Shown: positions 45,927 to 58,211 of the stretch, in pieces
How the letters are laid out: each line of letters opens with the position of its first letter
How positions within the stretch are numbered: position 1 is the first letter of the stretch
NCBI GenBank assembly: GCA_035772735.1
Contig: JASDFA010000003.1
Location: 57,594,501 to 57,658,500 of the forward strand
Reading direction: 5' to 3'
From: Datura wrightii
Lineage: Eukaryota > Streptophyta > Magnoliopsida > Solanales > Solanaceae
Length of the DNA: 64,000 nt
The notes under the pieces: generated by a model
Seen by the model: the letters and a program-made list of their open reading frames with translations, nothing else
Told to the model about the DNA's origin: nothing
Database searches by the model: none
Position numbers and translations under genes: made by a program

Positions 45927-47140
45927 TTGAAAGATTTATTGGATAACAGATTTATCAGGCCGAGTACTTCACCGTGGGGTGCGCCAGTTTTATTTGTAAG
46001 GAAGAAAGATGGCTCGCTCCGAATGTGTATAGACTATCGGCAGTTAAACAAAGTTACAGTAAAGAACAAGTACCCGCTTCCCAGAATTGATGACTTATTT
46101 GATCAGTTGCAGGGAGCCAGATACTTTTCTAAGATTGACTTGCGGTCCGGATATCACCAGGTCCGAGTACGTGAGAAAGATAGTCCTAAGACAGTGTTCA
46201 GGACCCGATATGGACATTTTGAATTTCTAGTCATGTCCTTCGGGTTAATGAATGCTCCGGCGGTCTTCATGGACCTGATGAACAGTATTTTCAGACCTTT
46301 TCTGGACTTGTTCGTGATAGTATTCATTGATGATATTCTGGTGTATTCTCGCTCTGAAGCAGATCACTGAACTCATTTGCGAACAGTGCTCCAGATTCTC
46401 AGGGACCGCCAGTTGTATGCTAAATTTTCAAAGTGTGAATTCTGGCTTAACTCAGTGGCCTTTTTAGGACATATTTTCTCAGATGCTGGTATACAAGTTG
46501 ACAAGCAGAAAATAGAAGCAGTTAAGTCATGGCCTAGGCCTACCACTTCGACCAAAGTTCGTAGCTTTCTGGGATTGGCAGGATATTACAGGAGGTTCAT
46601 TGAAGGATTCTCGACTATTGCAGCACCTCTAACCAGATTGACACATAAAGCAGCAAAGTTCCAATGGACAGAGGCATGTGAGCAGAGCTTCCAGGAACTG
46701 AAAGACAGATTAACCTCCGCCCCAGTGTTAGCATTGCTGGAAGGCACAGAAGGTTATTCAGTCTATTGCGACGCGTCAGGTGTCGGGTTAGGTTGTGTGT
46801 TGATGCAGCATGGTAGAGTAATTGCATATGCTTCCAGACAGCTGAGGAAACACGAAAAGAATTACCCTACCCATGACCTGGAATTGGCCGCAGTAATTCA
46901 TGCCTTAAAGATGTGGAGGCATTACCTGTATGGCGTCCATGTTGATATTTATACAGATCATAAGAGCTTACAGTACATCTTTACCCAGAGGGAGTTGAAT
47001 TTACGACAACGTCGCTGGTTAGAATTGTTGAAAGATTATGACGTGAATATTCTATATCACCCAGGAAAAGCTAATGTTGTAGCAGACGCCCTGAGCCGTA
47101 AGTCAATGGGGAGCTTGGCGTATCTGCGACCTAAAAAACG
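45927..47140 (+). pseudogene. A2 reverse transcriptase and RNase H
   Basis: RT includes FIRPSTSPWGAPVLFV, CIDYRQLN, FSKIDLRSGYHQV, MSFGL and FVIVFIDDILVYS, with catalytic Asp codons at 46329-46334. RNase H has YCDASG (46770), DLELAA, TDHKSLQY and VVADALSR, all acidic residues kept. One nonsense codon, TGA at 46368-46370, lies where A1 has Trp (ADHWTHL). Otherwise well preserved. Confidence 0.93.
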
Positions 47141-48671
47141 AGAGTTAGCCAGAGAAATTCATCAGTTAGCTGGTTTAGCTGTTCGGGTAATGGAAACAGA
47201 AAATAATGAGGCGGTAATTCAGAATTCTGCTGTGTCATCATTAGTTACAGAGGTAAAAGAACGACAGTACGAGGATCCTGATTTGGTCCAACTCAGACAT
47301 AGAATTCAGAGAGGTAAGGAGTCAGACTTTCAAATAGCCGAGGATGATGTGTTACGTTGTAAGGGCCGCCTTTGTGTCCCGAATGTTTCAGGGCTTCGTG
47401 GGCGGATCATGCATGAGGTACATTACGCTCGCTATTCCCTCCATCCGGGAGCGACGAAGATGTACCACGACATCAGAGACCTCTATTGGTGGCCAGGTAT
47501 GAAAGCTGAGATAGATGAATTTGTATCTAGATGTTCTAACTGTCAGCAGGTGAAAACAGAGCACCAGAAACCGGGTGGTTTGACGCAAGATATAACGGTG
47601 CCTACGTGGAAATGGGAGACGATAAACATGGATTTTGTAACAGGGTTACCCCGTACCAGACGCAGAAATGATTCCATTTGGGTAATAATTGACAGGCTGA
47701 CAAAATCAGCTCACTTCCTGCCAGTGAAGGCAACCTTCTCAGCTGAGGATTATGCCGAATTATATATCAGAGAAATAGTTAGATTACATGGAGTGCCAGT
47801 ATCTATCATTTCAGATAGAGGAGCACAATTCACAGCTAGATTCTGGCAGTCATTTCAGAAAGGTTTGGGAACACAGATTAACTTGAGCACAGCATTCTAT
47901 CCTCAAACAGATGGGCAGGCTGAACGTACAATTCAGACACTCAAAGATATGCTACGAGCATGTGTGTTAGATTTCGGGGGTAGCTGGGATGAGCATCTTT
48001 CGTTGATTGAATTTGCTTATAATAACAGTTACCATTCAGCTATCCAGATGGCGCCTTTCGAGGCATTATACGGGCGGAAATGCAGATCACCGGTGGGCTG
48101 GTTTGAAGTAGGGGAATCAGCATTGGTGGGCCCTGACATTATCCGACAGTCAGAGGAAAAGATAAAGCTTATCCGAGAACGATTACTGACTGCTCAGAGC
48201 CGCCAGAAGTCTTATGCAGATACGCGGCGCAGGGACCTAGAATTTGCAGTAAATGACTAGGTGTATCTGAAGGTATCTCCAATGAAAGGGGTAATGAGAT
48301 TTGGCAAGAAAGGCAAGCTTAGCCCGAGGTTCATTGGGCCATATCAGATTCGGTGAAGAATAGGCCGAGTTGCATATGAATTGAACTTGCCTCCGGAGTT
48401 GGCATCTGTTCACCCAGTGTTCCATGTTTCTATGTTAAGAAAGTTCGTAGGGGATCCTTCTACAGTAGTCCCAGTTCAGGATGTCCAGGTCACGGAAGAG
48501 TTAGCATATGAAGAGGTTCCTGTAGCTATCTTAGACAGACAAATTCGCAGGTTGAGGACTAAAGTTGTTGCGTCTGTCAAAGTGTTGTGGCGTAATAGGA
48601 ACCGTGAGGAAATGACATGGGAAGCTGAAGAAGATATGAAAGCCAGATACCCTCACTTATTTCAAGTCTAG
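47141..48671 (+). pseudogene. A2 integrase and chromodomain
   Basis: HHCC finger at about 47410-47550 (HEVHYARYSLHPG, CSNCQQVKTEH). The DDE core is complete: Asp in NMDFVTGLP (about 47630), Asp in SDRGAQF (about 47815), Glu in GQAERTIQ (about 47920). The chromodomain lies at about 48490-48668 (LAYEEVPVAILDRQIRRL, SVKVLWRN, TWEAEEDM). Nonsense codons: TAG 48258-48260 (Trp in A1) and TGA 48354-48356. Stop at 48669-48671. Confidence 0.93.
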
Positions 48672-48902
48672 TAAGGCGACAGGTATGTCCGTATTATTAC
48701 TTATGCAGTACCTTATGGTTGTATGTCTGTAAATAATAAAGAAAGATTGATATCTAGTTATCCAGTGGATCCTAGAATATTATGTGCAGTGCCTGTGTTG
48801 GACTTTTCTGCATTTCAGATTTTTGCTATAGTCCATATTACAGGGGAAACTCTGCCAAAATTTTTCTAGAAAATAAGTAAGTAGTCCTCTAGATGACAGT
48901 GT

Positions 48903-48941
48903 ACATTCGAGGACGAATGTTCTTAAGGGGGGGGGGGAGAA
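48903..48941 (+). promoter_or_regulatory. A2 pre-PPT hairpin and polypurine tract
   Basis: ACATTCGAGGACGAATGT (48903-48920), a perfect 7-bp stem with AGGA loop, then TCTT and AA followed by eleven G and AGAA directly before the 3' LTR. The stretch 48672-48902 is untranslated. Confidence 0.78.
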
Positions 48942-49389
48942 TGTTATACCCCATAGAATTTCCGGCACCTAGATGACCTATTCGCACATTGGTTAAGCAT
49001 ATTTGAAGGCCATACGTGCTAGGGAAAGGCCCGGGACAAGATCGGACGAGAAACCTGTCGAACCATCGCAGAAGGAGACGAGGCAGAGCCCCTCCGCGAT
49101 GGCAGCGTGTCACGGAGGTGAGGCCTCCGCGTTGGCTCCGTGACACGTTGCCCTTGTCCAGGCTCAAGTATATAAAGCCCCACTTCGGTTTAATCTCACT
49201 TAAACTCATTATAATTTCCAGAAAACGCAGCAAAACAGAGGAAGCCGAAGAGGGAATATATATTATCGTTCGATTACGCTGCCAAACGTTGTCCAAATTC
49301 AAATTAACTCCAGATACGGAGGTATTTAGCTGCAGAGAGCATTCCTACGGATTTTGTTTCGTGAAATACGGCCGACGAATCGGCGAGCC
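48942..49389 (+). repeat. A2 3' LTR, truncated to 448 bp
   Basis: Starts TGTTATACCCC. The palindrome arms are at 49107-49117 and 49136-49146 and the TATA box at 49169-49177. It matches the 5' LTR up to AATCGGCGAGCC (compare 41525-41533) and then gives way to the satellite. Confidence 0.92.
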
Positions 49390-51505
49390 AATTTGGGGCC
49401 AAACGGAGGAGGTCGATCAAATCTCCAAAAATCCGTGGGCTAACATACACCGAAAATCGAGAAAATCATAAATTCTCATTTATGCGAAAAATAGTGATGC
49501 CGATCAAACAAAATGACAGGGCGCCCGTCACCAGGCCCCGCGGGCTGCGCACAGCCGAAATTTGGGGCCGAACGGAGGCGGTCGATCAAATCTCCAGAAA
49601 TCCGTGGGCTAACATTCATCGAAAATCGAGAAAATTGTAAATTGTCATTTATTCCAAAAATAGTGATGCCGATCAAACGAAATGACAGGGCGCCCGTCAC
49701 CAGTCCCCGCAGGCTGCGCACAGCCAAAATTTGGGGCCGAACGGAGGCAGTCGACTGAAACTCAAAAAATCCGTGGGCTAACATACACCGAAAATTGAGA
49801 AAATTGTAAATTCTCATTTATGCGAAGAATAGTGATGCCGATCAAACGAAATGATAATGCGCCCGTCACCAGGCCCCGCAGGCTGCGTACAGCCAAAATA
49901 TGGGGCCAAACGGAGACGGTCGATTGAAACTCGAAAAATCCGTGGGCTAACATACACCGAAAATCGAGAAAATCGTAAATTCTCATTTATGCGAAGAATA
50001 GTGATGCCGATCAAACGAAATGATAATGCGCCCGTCACCAGGCCTCGCGGGCTGCGCACAGCTGAAATTTGGGGCCGAACGGAGGCGGTCGATCAAATCT
50101 CCAGAAATTCGTGGCTAACATTCACCGAAAACCGAGAAAATCGTAAATTCTCATTTACGCAAAAAATAGTTATGCCGATCAAATGAAATGACAGGGCGCC
50201 CGTCACCAGGGCCCGCGGGCTGCGCACAGCTGAAATTTGGGGCCGAAAGGAGGCGGTCGATTGAATCTCAAAAAAATACGTGGATACACCGAAAATCGAG
50301 AAAATCGTAAATTTTCATTTGTTCAAAAAATAGTGATGTCGATCAAACAAAATGACAGGGCGCCCGTCACCAGGCCCCGCAGGCTGCGCACAGCCAAAAT
50401 TTGGGGCCAAACGGAGGAGGTCGATCAAATCTCCAAAAATCCGTGGGCTAACATACACCGAAAATCGAGAAAATCATAAATTCTCATTTATGTGAAAAAT
50501 AGTGATGCCGATCAAACAAAATGACAGGGCGCCCGTCACCAGGCCCCGCGGGCTGCGCACAGCCGAAATTTGGGGCCGAACGGAGGCGGTCGATCAAATC
50601 TCCAGAAATCCATGGGCTAACATTCACCGAAAATCGAGAAAATCGTAAATTGTCATTTATTTCAAAAATAGTGATGCCGATCAAACGAAATGACAGGGCG
50701 CCCGTCACCAGTCCCCGCAGGCTGCGCACAGCCAAAATTTGGGGCCGAACGGAGGCGGTCGATCAAATCTCGAAAAATCCGTGGGCTAACATACACCGAA
50801 AATCGAGAAAATGGTAAATTGTCATTTATTCAAAAAGTAGTGATGCCGATAAAAAGAAATGATAGGGAGGCCGTCAACAGGCCCCGCAGGCTGCGCACAG
50901 CCGAAATTTGGGGCCGAACGGAGGCGGTCGATCAAATCTCCAGAAATCTGTGGGCTAACATTCACCGAAAATCATAAATTTTCATTTATTCCAAAAATAG
51001 TGATGCCGATCAAACGAAATGATAGGGCGCTCGTCACCAAGCCCCGCAGGCTGCGCGCAGCCAAAATTTGGGGTCGAACGGAGGCGGTCGACTGAATCTC
51101 GAAAAATCCGTGGGCTAACATTCACGGAAAACCGAGAAAATCGTAAATTCTCATTTGTTCGAAAAATAGTGATGCCGATTAAACGAAATGATAGGGCGCC
51201 CGTCACCAGGCCCCGCAGGCTGCGCACAGCCAAAATTTGGGGCCAAACGGAGGCGGTCGATCAAATCTCCAAAAATCCGTGGTAATACACCGAAAATCGA
51301 GAAAAACGTAAATTCTCATTTATGCGAAAAATAGTGATGCCGATCAAACAAAATGATAGGGCGCCCGTCACCAGGCCCCGCGGGCTGCGCACAGCCGAAA
51401 TTTGGGGCCGAACGGAGGCGGTCAATCAAATCTCCAGAAATCCGTGGGCTAACATTCACCGAAAATCGAGAAAATCGTAAATTGTCATTTATTCCAAAAA
51501 TAGTG
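49390..51505 (+). repeat. 169-bp satellite array, about 12.5 copies
   Basis: The landmark ATTTGGGGCC recurs (with small variation) at 49391, 49560, 49729, 49898, 50067, 50235, 50399, 50568, 50737, 50906, 51066, 51235 and 51400. Spacing is mostly exactly 169 bp, with 160-168 in units carrying deletions. Each unit has a GC-rich half (GCGCCCGTCACCAGGCCCCG) and an AT-rich half (GAAAATCGAGAAAATCG). Units differ by scattered substitutions. The many ORFs across it arise because 169 is not a multiple of three. Nucleosome-sized monomers are typical of plant satellites. Confidence 0.93.
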
Positions 51506-51507
51506 AA

Positions 51508-52365
51508 TACTCTTGCAATACATGTGGTGGTCAAAATGGCCTTTGGGATGGTTGCCCAAATGCATACTCTTGCAATATATGTGGTGGTCAAGATGGCCAT
51601 TGGGATGGTTGTCCAAATGCATACTCCCCTCCCCCAAGCCCCTACTATGATCCTTCTGTTGTTTTTGTTGAATATAGGCATGATGAAAATGAGGACTTGG
51701 AACGTGAAGCTCAAATAGAAGACATGCTAAAACAGATCCTTGAGCAAACAGAAGCAATGAAGGAGGAGATGGAAGCATTGAGAATTCAGCAAGAGGAAAA
51801 TGGAGAGGCCCTAGAAATGATAAGTAACAAGTTCATGGAGATGAGGGCTGAAGCTGAAGCTTGCTCTGATTTGCAAGTGACAGTTTTATGCAATACTCAG
51901 GAGGGACTACAAGGAGAAGAAAAGAGTGAGTTCTTGAAACAAGCTCAACTGTTGGAAGTGCCCAAGAGTCTCTATGATTGTCTCACATGTATAGTCGATC
52001 CATTCTTTAAAGAAAAGAGAGAGTACCAACCATTTGACATTTATGGAGATATAGATGTTGATGTGGAGAAGGTATACACAAGTAAGGAAGTCAAGAAAAA
52101 TGCAGTTTCAGATTTGTGGTGTATTGTACCCCACTCGAAGCATTTTTTGACATTGAGTTTGGTTGACAACCTAGAAATAGAGTCTTCCAAGCTTGTAGAG
52201 AAAGGTCTAGAGGAGGAACAAGGCCCATACATTCTGAAATTTGATGAATCTAAGAGACAAAACGACTTCACTTACTTAAGGGCCAACAAGTGTAAGAGGC
52301 GACATCTACTGCTTGGTCCTTTAAGGTTTTCACCACCACCCCTAGAGCATAAGAGGAAATTATAG
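51508..52365 (+). pseudogene. D' ORF, 5'-truncated
   Basis: From a YSCNTCGGQNG knuckle through the coiled coil to the same stop as the D ORF; 285 codons of the 317 are left. The start codon and first knuckle are replaced by satellite. One visible change is Ala to Val in the CLTC(I)xD stretch. Confidence 0.85.
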
Positions 52366-54288
52366 AAGAAATTAGGGGTGAGATTCATATCCTCAAAGTA
52401 GAGGGAAAAGTGGTGAAATTTGATACGTCGTGTCGCGACGTAAAATTAGGCGCTGCTTGGGAGGCAACCCAAGGGTAACACAGGTACCATTTTAATTTCT
52501 TGCATTTGTGTGATTTTGTTTATTTTCATCTTGTTGTTTTTTTATGGTGGAGATTTAAGCACAAATGCAGGGGAAGTCTGAGTACCCAGCAGGGAGGAAG
52601 CTATGAAGAATGAAAGAGGAAAAGTGTGGGGTTGAATTCCCACGTGTTCAAAGAAAGAAAAACATTCTATTAGCTAGGCCTAGAGGCCTCAGGGAGTATT
52701 TCTCACCCTTTTGAATTTGGATTAGATGCTTTGAGGACAAATCATGATTTAAGTGTGGGGTGAGGGAAATATAAAAATTTTGTGCTTAATGGTTTTTGGT
52801 GAATGTAGTGCTTGATACATATTGGAAAGAAATTTGAGTTAAGCATGACTTCACCACCCGTTTGTTTTTCTTTTCGGTTCTTTTCCAACGGGGGTCTTTG
52901 AACCGAAGAATAAATTTTTTTTTCTTTTGTCTATATATAGTGTTTTTAGTCATAGTTAGAGACTATTTCCGACGATGGATGGATGATGACCGTCTTGAGG
53001 AAAATTAGTCAATAGGTTTTGGTTTTTGAACCCATAGCTAATTGATGGCTTGATGTTCTTGTTATGTGCTATACATGATTGTAAGATGCAAGTGTAGTTA
53101 GTGTTGAAGCATGTAAGAAGTGTATAACTTTGTTTGAGACACTTAGGCTCTTGAATTTGACTCGATGCGATTGAAGCTTAATTCTGAATTCTTGTGATTA
53201 GCTGAGTAAGAGTCTGCTGAATGTTTAGAACTTGCCTGGTGTGTATATAAAACGAAATGAAGGATGTGGACTGTAGGAGATGATTTAGGCATTTCTTTGA
53301 ATGAACCTAAATGTTATCCCTCATTTTACCTACCTTGAATGTTGAATCCTAGTGAGCCCCATTCAGCCTTAAGCCTATTTTTGATAGCTACAACATAAGC
53401 TTTATCCTTTTCTTTCATTATCTTTGAATTTGATCCAAAACTCCGAAGCGCTTAAGTGAAAAATTCCAAAGAGTGAAGGAGTGAGAAGCGTGAAATAGAA
53501 GGAAAAGTAGAAGTTGTTAAAGTTGAGAAAAGGACAAAGGTGCACTTGTGTGAAAATGGTTGATTATTAGTAGGGAGTAAGAAAATAAACGAATGAAAAA
53601 AAAAATTCTTAAGTAGTCCTTACTACTAAGCTGAGTGTGCTTAATGAAATGGGAACAAGAAGAAAAAAATTCAAGATTGAAAAGAATGAGGGTGAAGTAA
53701 GAGAAGAGATGTCCTTAATGAAGGTGGAAGTTATTAAAAGCGCTTTGGGGAAGATAGCCACTATTACTGGCCAGAATAGTACCTACCCTTCCCTTAGCTT
53801 ACATTATAACCCATTAAGTCCTACTTGATCTTACGTTCAAACATCCTTAAATTAGCGGAGTAAAACACTACGGGCAAGCTTATGGGTCATTACATGATGC
53901 ATGTGAATTCTTTGTGAGAGTGAGCGTAATTCTCTTCATTTACCTATACATGTTGTGATTTAAAAATTTGCGTGTGAAAATGGGTAACTCTCTTGTTGTG
54001 AGGGCACATGTTTAATGAAGGATATAATTCATGTTGGATTTCTTGATCAGTCGATTTGCATGAGTTTGCTAAGATTGAGAGTCGATTCTTAAGGTTAGAA
54101 AGTCTTAACATAGTTGTATTTCATTTCAATGATTAAATCGTGCATGCTCCATTTTTATCTTGCTATCTTAAATAGTCATTGTAGTCGTAGCTTGAATTGT
54201 CTTGCTAAATTAGCTATGTTTGAGTCTTCATGTGCATGAGATGTAAAAGGTTTGTTCGAGGACGAACAATACTTTAAGTGTGGGGTTG

Positions 54289-55660
54289 TGATCTTGGGAA
54301 TAACTGCATGCCCAAGTGCTACCTTATAACTCAATTTAGTCTTGTTTATCTACTTATTTGTATACATTTTTATGTGATTTTATGTAAATGTGAATATATA
54401 CTAACCAACATAATTAGTACTTGTTTTTGAAGGAAATAATGCATTGGAGGACCCAACCTGTGATTTGGTGAAGTGGAGGAATGATATCGGGAGCGAAACA
54501 CCAAAGTTGGAATAAATTGGGCGATTTCCAGAGTGCTTCCGCGATACCTCCGTGTCACGGAGGCAGTGCTCGGCGATACACTCCGTGTCACGGAGGCAGT
54601 GCTCCACGATACACTCCATGTTACGGAGCCATTCTACGATAGGCATAATTTTGCACAATTCTCATTTACTATAAATAGGTCCCTTAGCTCCTAAAAACAT
54701 TAAGTCATGATTTATTTTCTGAAAAACTGCCAAGGAGTGAGGGAGAAGTGGGAGAACTCACCTAGGGTTCATTAATTTCATCTTCTCCTCTACCAATTCT
54801 TGTAAGTATGTTACTTTAACAATGTTTGCTTGTAATTTTACAGACATGAGTGGCTATAACCCTTCCTCTAGGGTTGAAGCCATGAGTTATGATTGTGTTT
54901 TTACGTATTTATTTTGGAATTAAGTTATTGGTTGTTGTTTTGTCTTGCATTCATAATTATGGTTGTTTTTATGATTGATCACCATGAAAACACACACGTT
55001 AAACTTAGGCAAATGCTTGAGAAAGAAAACCTAGGGAAGATGTAGGAAGCAAGTTCTTGTCTTTTGATAAGATTTTGTGGTTAGGATACAAATATACCTA
55101 ATACCTTGCTTGGTTGATAAAATGGGAAGATAGAAAGATACCGGCTTAGATTTGTCACTCCACCACTCCTAGAAGTAGTTGTGAAGCTAAGTTGGGTTAA
55201 ATGGTTGGAGGTACAAAAGTACCCAAATTAATTGCATAACCCCATAAACCACATCCACGTAGTTAATTCCCCACAAACTAGAATTAGCATCCTCGCTCAC
55301 AATGTAGTAGTGAGGCTAGTTTGTCGTGTTTAGAGGTTCGGAAGACCATGAACATGCAATTATAGTTATGTGAGATAACAATTGATAGTTTCATACTTAA
55401 ACCATTGCAAATCGTAGTATCACATGATTATCCGGCTTTAACTCTATGTTGCTCCTTAAATTAATTCAAAGTATTTCGTTGACCACATTTAGACTTAATT
55501 AACTCTACAAAAACTTATATAATCAACACTTGCGGTATTTAATATCACACTTGAACCTGATAGTTAGCTGAATTGGTCCAGTCCCTGTGGGTTCGACATC
55601 CGGCTCTTAAAAAGGACCACTATATTACTTGTACGACCCGTACACTTGCGGGGCTCATCA
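54289..55660 (+). repeat. D' 3' LTR (1372 bp)
   Basis: Reverse complement of 24745-26116. Palindromes at about 54548-54618, TATA box TATAAATAG 54670-54678, and a strong splice-donor match CTT|GTAAGTATG at 54802. Confidence 0.9.
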
Positions 55661-56330
55661 GTTATGATTATATACTTTGGCTCATGTCCTGTTTCATAAA
55701 GCTTTTCTCTTATGATTATTATTATGAATGATTTATGAATGTCTTAAAGACCTTGAGCCTTATGTTTGCATCATGATATTTATGTTATGGTCATGTTGTC
55801 CTACTCTTACGAACTTTTATGTATTTTAAATGTCTATTTACTTACCTTGCTTACTAGGTACATTCCACGTGCTGACCACATATTCTATGTTGTATCATGA
55901 TACAAGCTCCAATCTTTAGACTCAGCCCCGTCACTAGCCGGTTCTCCAGAGTTAGTATTCAGCTTTAGTGTTGAGTCCTCAACTCTTGAGGACTAATCAT
56001 TATTAGGTATCTTGTATTTTTAGTTTTCAGACTTGTCGGGTTAGTTGGGGGCGTTATCGCATCAACCCATCAGATATGTTAGAGGCTTTCAGACTATATG
56101 TAGTAATCAACTTGTCATGTATGAAGTGAATTCCGATTCTGATGTCATGTTATGATTAGACTTCCGCTATGTTATTATGTTAAGTCTTCCGCTTTATTTG
56201 ATTGAGTTAGATGTATGTTCATGCCATAGGTCGATGTGGTGTCTCTCGGGGTTCCATTTCCCATGTCTCGATCCGGGCCTATGTTCGGGCCATGACAAAC
56301 TTGCTATTAGAGCAATAGGTTTTGAAGTGT
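55661..56330 (+). repeat. Inverted duplicate of the G1 LTR end and leader
   Basis: Reverse complement of 24075-24744: GTTAT (half of D's target duplication), G1 LTR to 56297, decayed primer site TGCTATTAGAGC (56302-56313), then the leader to GAAGTGT at 56330. Confidence 0.9.
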
Positions 56331-56343
56331 AGTAAAGTGGTAA
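56331..56343. other. Rearrangement junction with 13-bp filler
   Basis: AGTAAAGTGGTAA lies between the inverted block (ending 56330) and the direct block (from 56344, AGTAGTAAAGTGG). Ten of its bases repeat the adjoining sequence. Confidence 0.8.
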
Positions 56344-57595
56344 AGTAGTAAAGTGGCTTAAGTAAAGCTAAGTATCGATCTCACAAGGACTGAGCTACGG
56401 TACTAATTAACTTAAGTGTTAATGAACTATATCTTTAAGAATGCAGACAACCAAATAAATAATACTTTGAGAGTTTGAGTTTACTAATTAATAAGAATCT
56501 AAGGCAAAATTATAAAGTGAGTCTGAACAATTGTAATGAGCAAGCTGAGGTTAAAACGAACATGCAGGGAATTAATTTATCAATACAATTCAGTTAATCA
56601 TTCCTTCGTTTGCTAGTCAATAATTATTTCCTATGGATTGGAACTTTCGACTCCTATCCAACTTAAGAATCATGAGCCTTAATCTACATTTCTGTGATAA
56701 AAGAATTTCATGTTCTAGCCATACATTCCCGATTCCTTAATTGACTAATAAGACTTTCAGATATATTTCTATTCTGAATGTAAATCAATTCTCAATTTTC
56801 CAAACTAAGAAGAGATCATATCCTACCAATTCACATCTTTCCAATTTCGTTCCTTTTCAAAATCAAAATTGGATTTTTTAGATATACATTAACATTGGCC
56901 AAACATTAATGCAGTAAGAACAAGCATTGATAGAACAACATTTGAAGAAAAGATGAAAACTGAAATGATTAACAATTACATTCCACTACAATTGTTCTTA
57001 ACCTCAGAAAGAAGTGAATTTAGCCACTCATTTGTGGATTTAACATCATCAAATAAGTAGAATTCATACACACAATTGAGATAAAAGAGAAAGAGATAGA
57101 GAAGAACCCTAAAATTTTTGTCCCCTCAACTGCCTATAACCCACGTTCTTGCTCAACCAAGTCAAAATGTTTAAAATAAAACCTAAGTGTGCTATTTATA
57201 CTAGTGGGAATTTCTCCCGGAATAACAAGCAACGTGTCACGGAGTGTATCGCGGAGCGTTGCCTCCGTGACACGGTTTGTATTGCGGAGCACTGCCTCCG
57301 TGACACGGTGTGTATTGCTGCCTCCATGACACGGAGGTATCACGGAAGCCCTCTAGAAATCGCCTAATTTATACCAACTTTGGTGTTTCGCTCCTGATAT
57401 CATTCCTCCACTTCACCAAATGATAGATTGGGTCCTCCAATGCATTATTTCCTTCAAAAACAAAGACTAATCATGTTGGTTAATATTTATTCTCATTTAT
57501 ATAAAAAGGCATGAAAATGTACATAATTAAATACATAAACAAGAAAAAACTAAGTTATAAAGTATCACTCTGGCATGTAATTATGCCCAAGATCA
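56344..57595 (-). repeat. Duplicate of the D 5' LTR, inner end missing
   Basis: Copy of 29261-30512 at a constant offset of 27083, with few substitutions. The last 45 bp next to the primer site are absent. Confidence 0.9.
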
Positions 57596-58211
57596 ATAAC
57601 CATACATAAATCATGAGGAACAGTGGGAGATTCTTATAACCGACATACCCCATATGAGCATACATGGAGCCCGACCTGTAAACCCCTAGTCATAAGGGTG
57701 TTCATACCTTGCTAAGGGTAGAACCATGAAAGAGGTGTGATCTCACAATTGAGGGCCCATTTGGTAAAGAGGACTGTGACATGGAGGTCCCATCATGGCT
57801 ATATTGGTGCATACTTCTGAGACTCAAGGCATGCTTGGACCCCAGGTCTACTCGGTGTTAAATACTACTACCAAAACATATATAGTGGTCATAGGATAAT
57901 ATATATGAGATTCATAGGCTAGTTAAAATCATGATAATCATAAGCATGCTTGAAATACGTGAACTAGCCATGAAAGTAAGGCCTCTGAGTCGGCCATGAT
58001 CATAAATCATAAATCGTGAGGTTCATGCACACTGGTAAAATATGTATATACTTGATATCCATAAGTTTATGATGAGAATATGAGAGAAATATATCATAAG
58101 TCATAAATCATAATGGGTTAATGAACATCAAAATCGAAGTAGAATCATAACTTGATTTATCATAAAACATACATAATTGGGCATAGTTTTGTAGAAAATT
58201 TAAATCTAAAT
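57596..58211 (-). repeat. Duplicate of the G1 LTR middle part
   Basis: Copy of 30513-31128, including ATAAC at 57596-57600. Confidence 0.88.

Larger units (their letters stand above)
31129..49389 (+). mobile_element. A2: Tekay/Del-type LTR retrotransposon carrying B, 3' LTR truncated
   Basis: Same family as A1, opposite orientation. Its 5' LTR is split by B (31340-41296). The parts 31129-31339 and 41302-43673 add up to 2583 bp, the family LTR length. The internal region is 43674-48941. The 3' LTR stops after 448 bp at the satellite, so no right target duplication exists. Confidence 0.93.
51506..55660 (+). mobile_element. D': inverted partial duplicate of D
   Basis: Near-identical reverse-complement copy of 24745-28960: part of the ORF, the two-hairpin module (second hairpin 52456-52473), PPT-like motifs at 52623 and 52751, pre-PPT hairpin 54252-54269, PPT 54276-54288 and 3' LTR 54289-55660. 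It lacks the primer site and the 5' LTR. It is 63 bp shorter than D in the non-coding 3' region (near 53220). Confidence 0.9.

Noticed and set aside
49476..51353. Many overlapping ORFs of 75-120 codons on both strands of the satellite
   Set aside because: They repeat the same peptide pieces because the 169-bp unit shifts frame at each copy; there is no start context and no conservation beyond the repeat.
48942..51505. Satellite as an internal part of the A LTR
   Set aside because: The complete A LTRs (1644-4230, 9448-12028, and the split A2 5' LTR) contain no such repeat.
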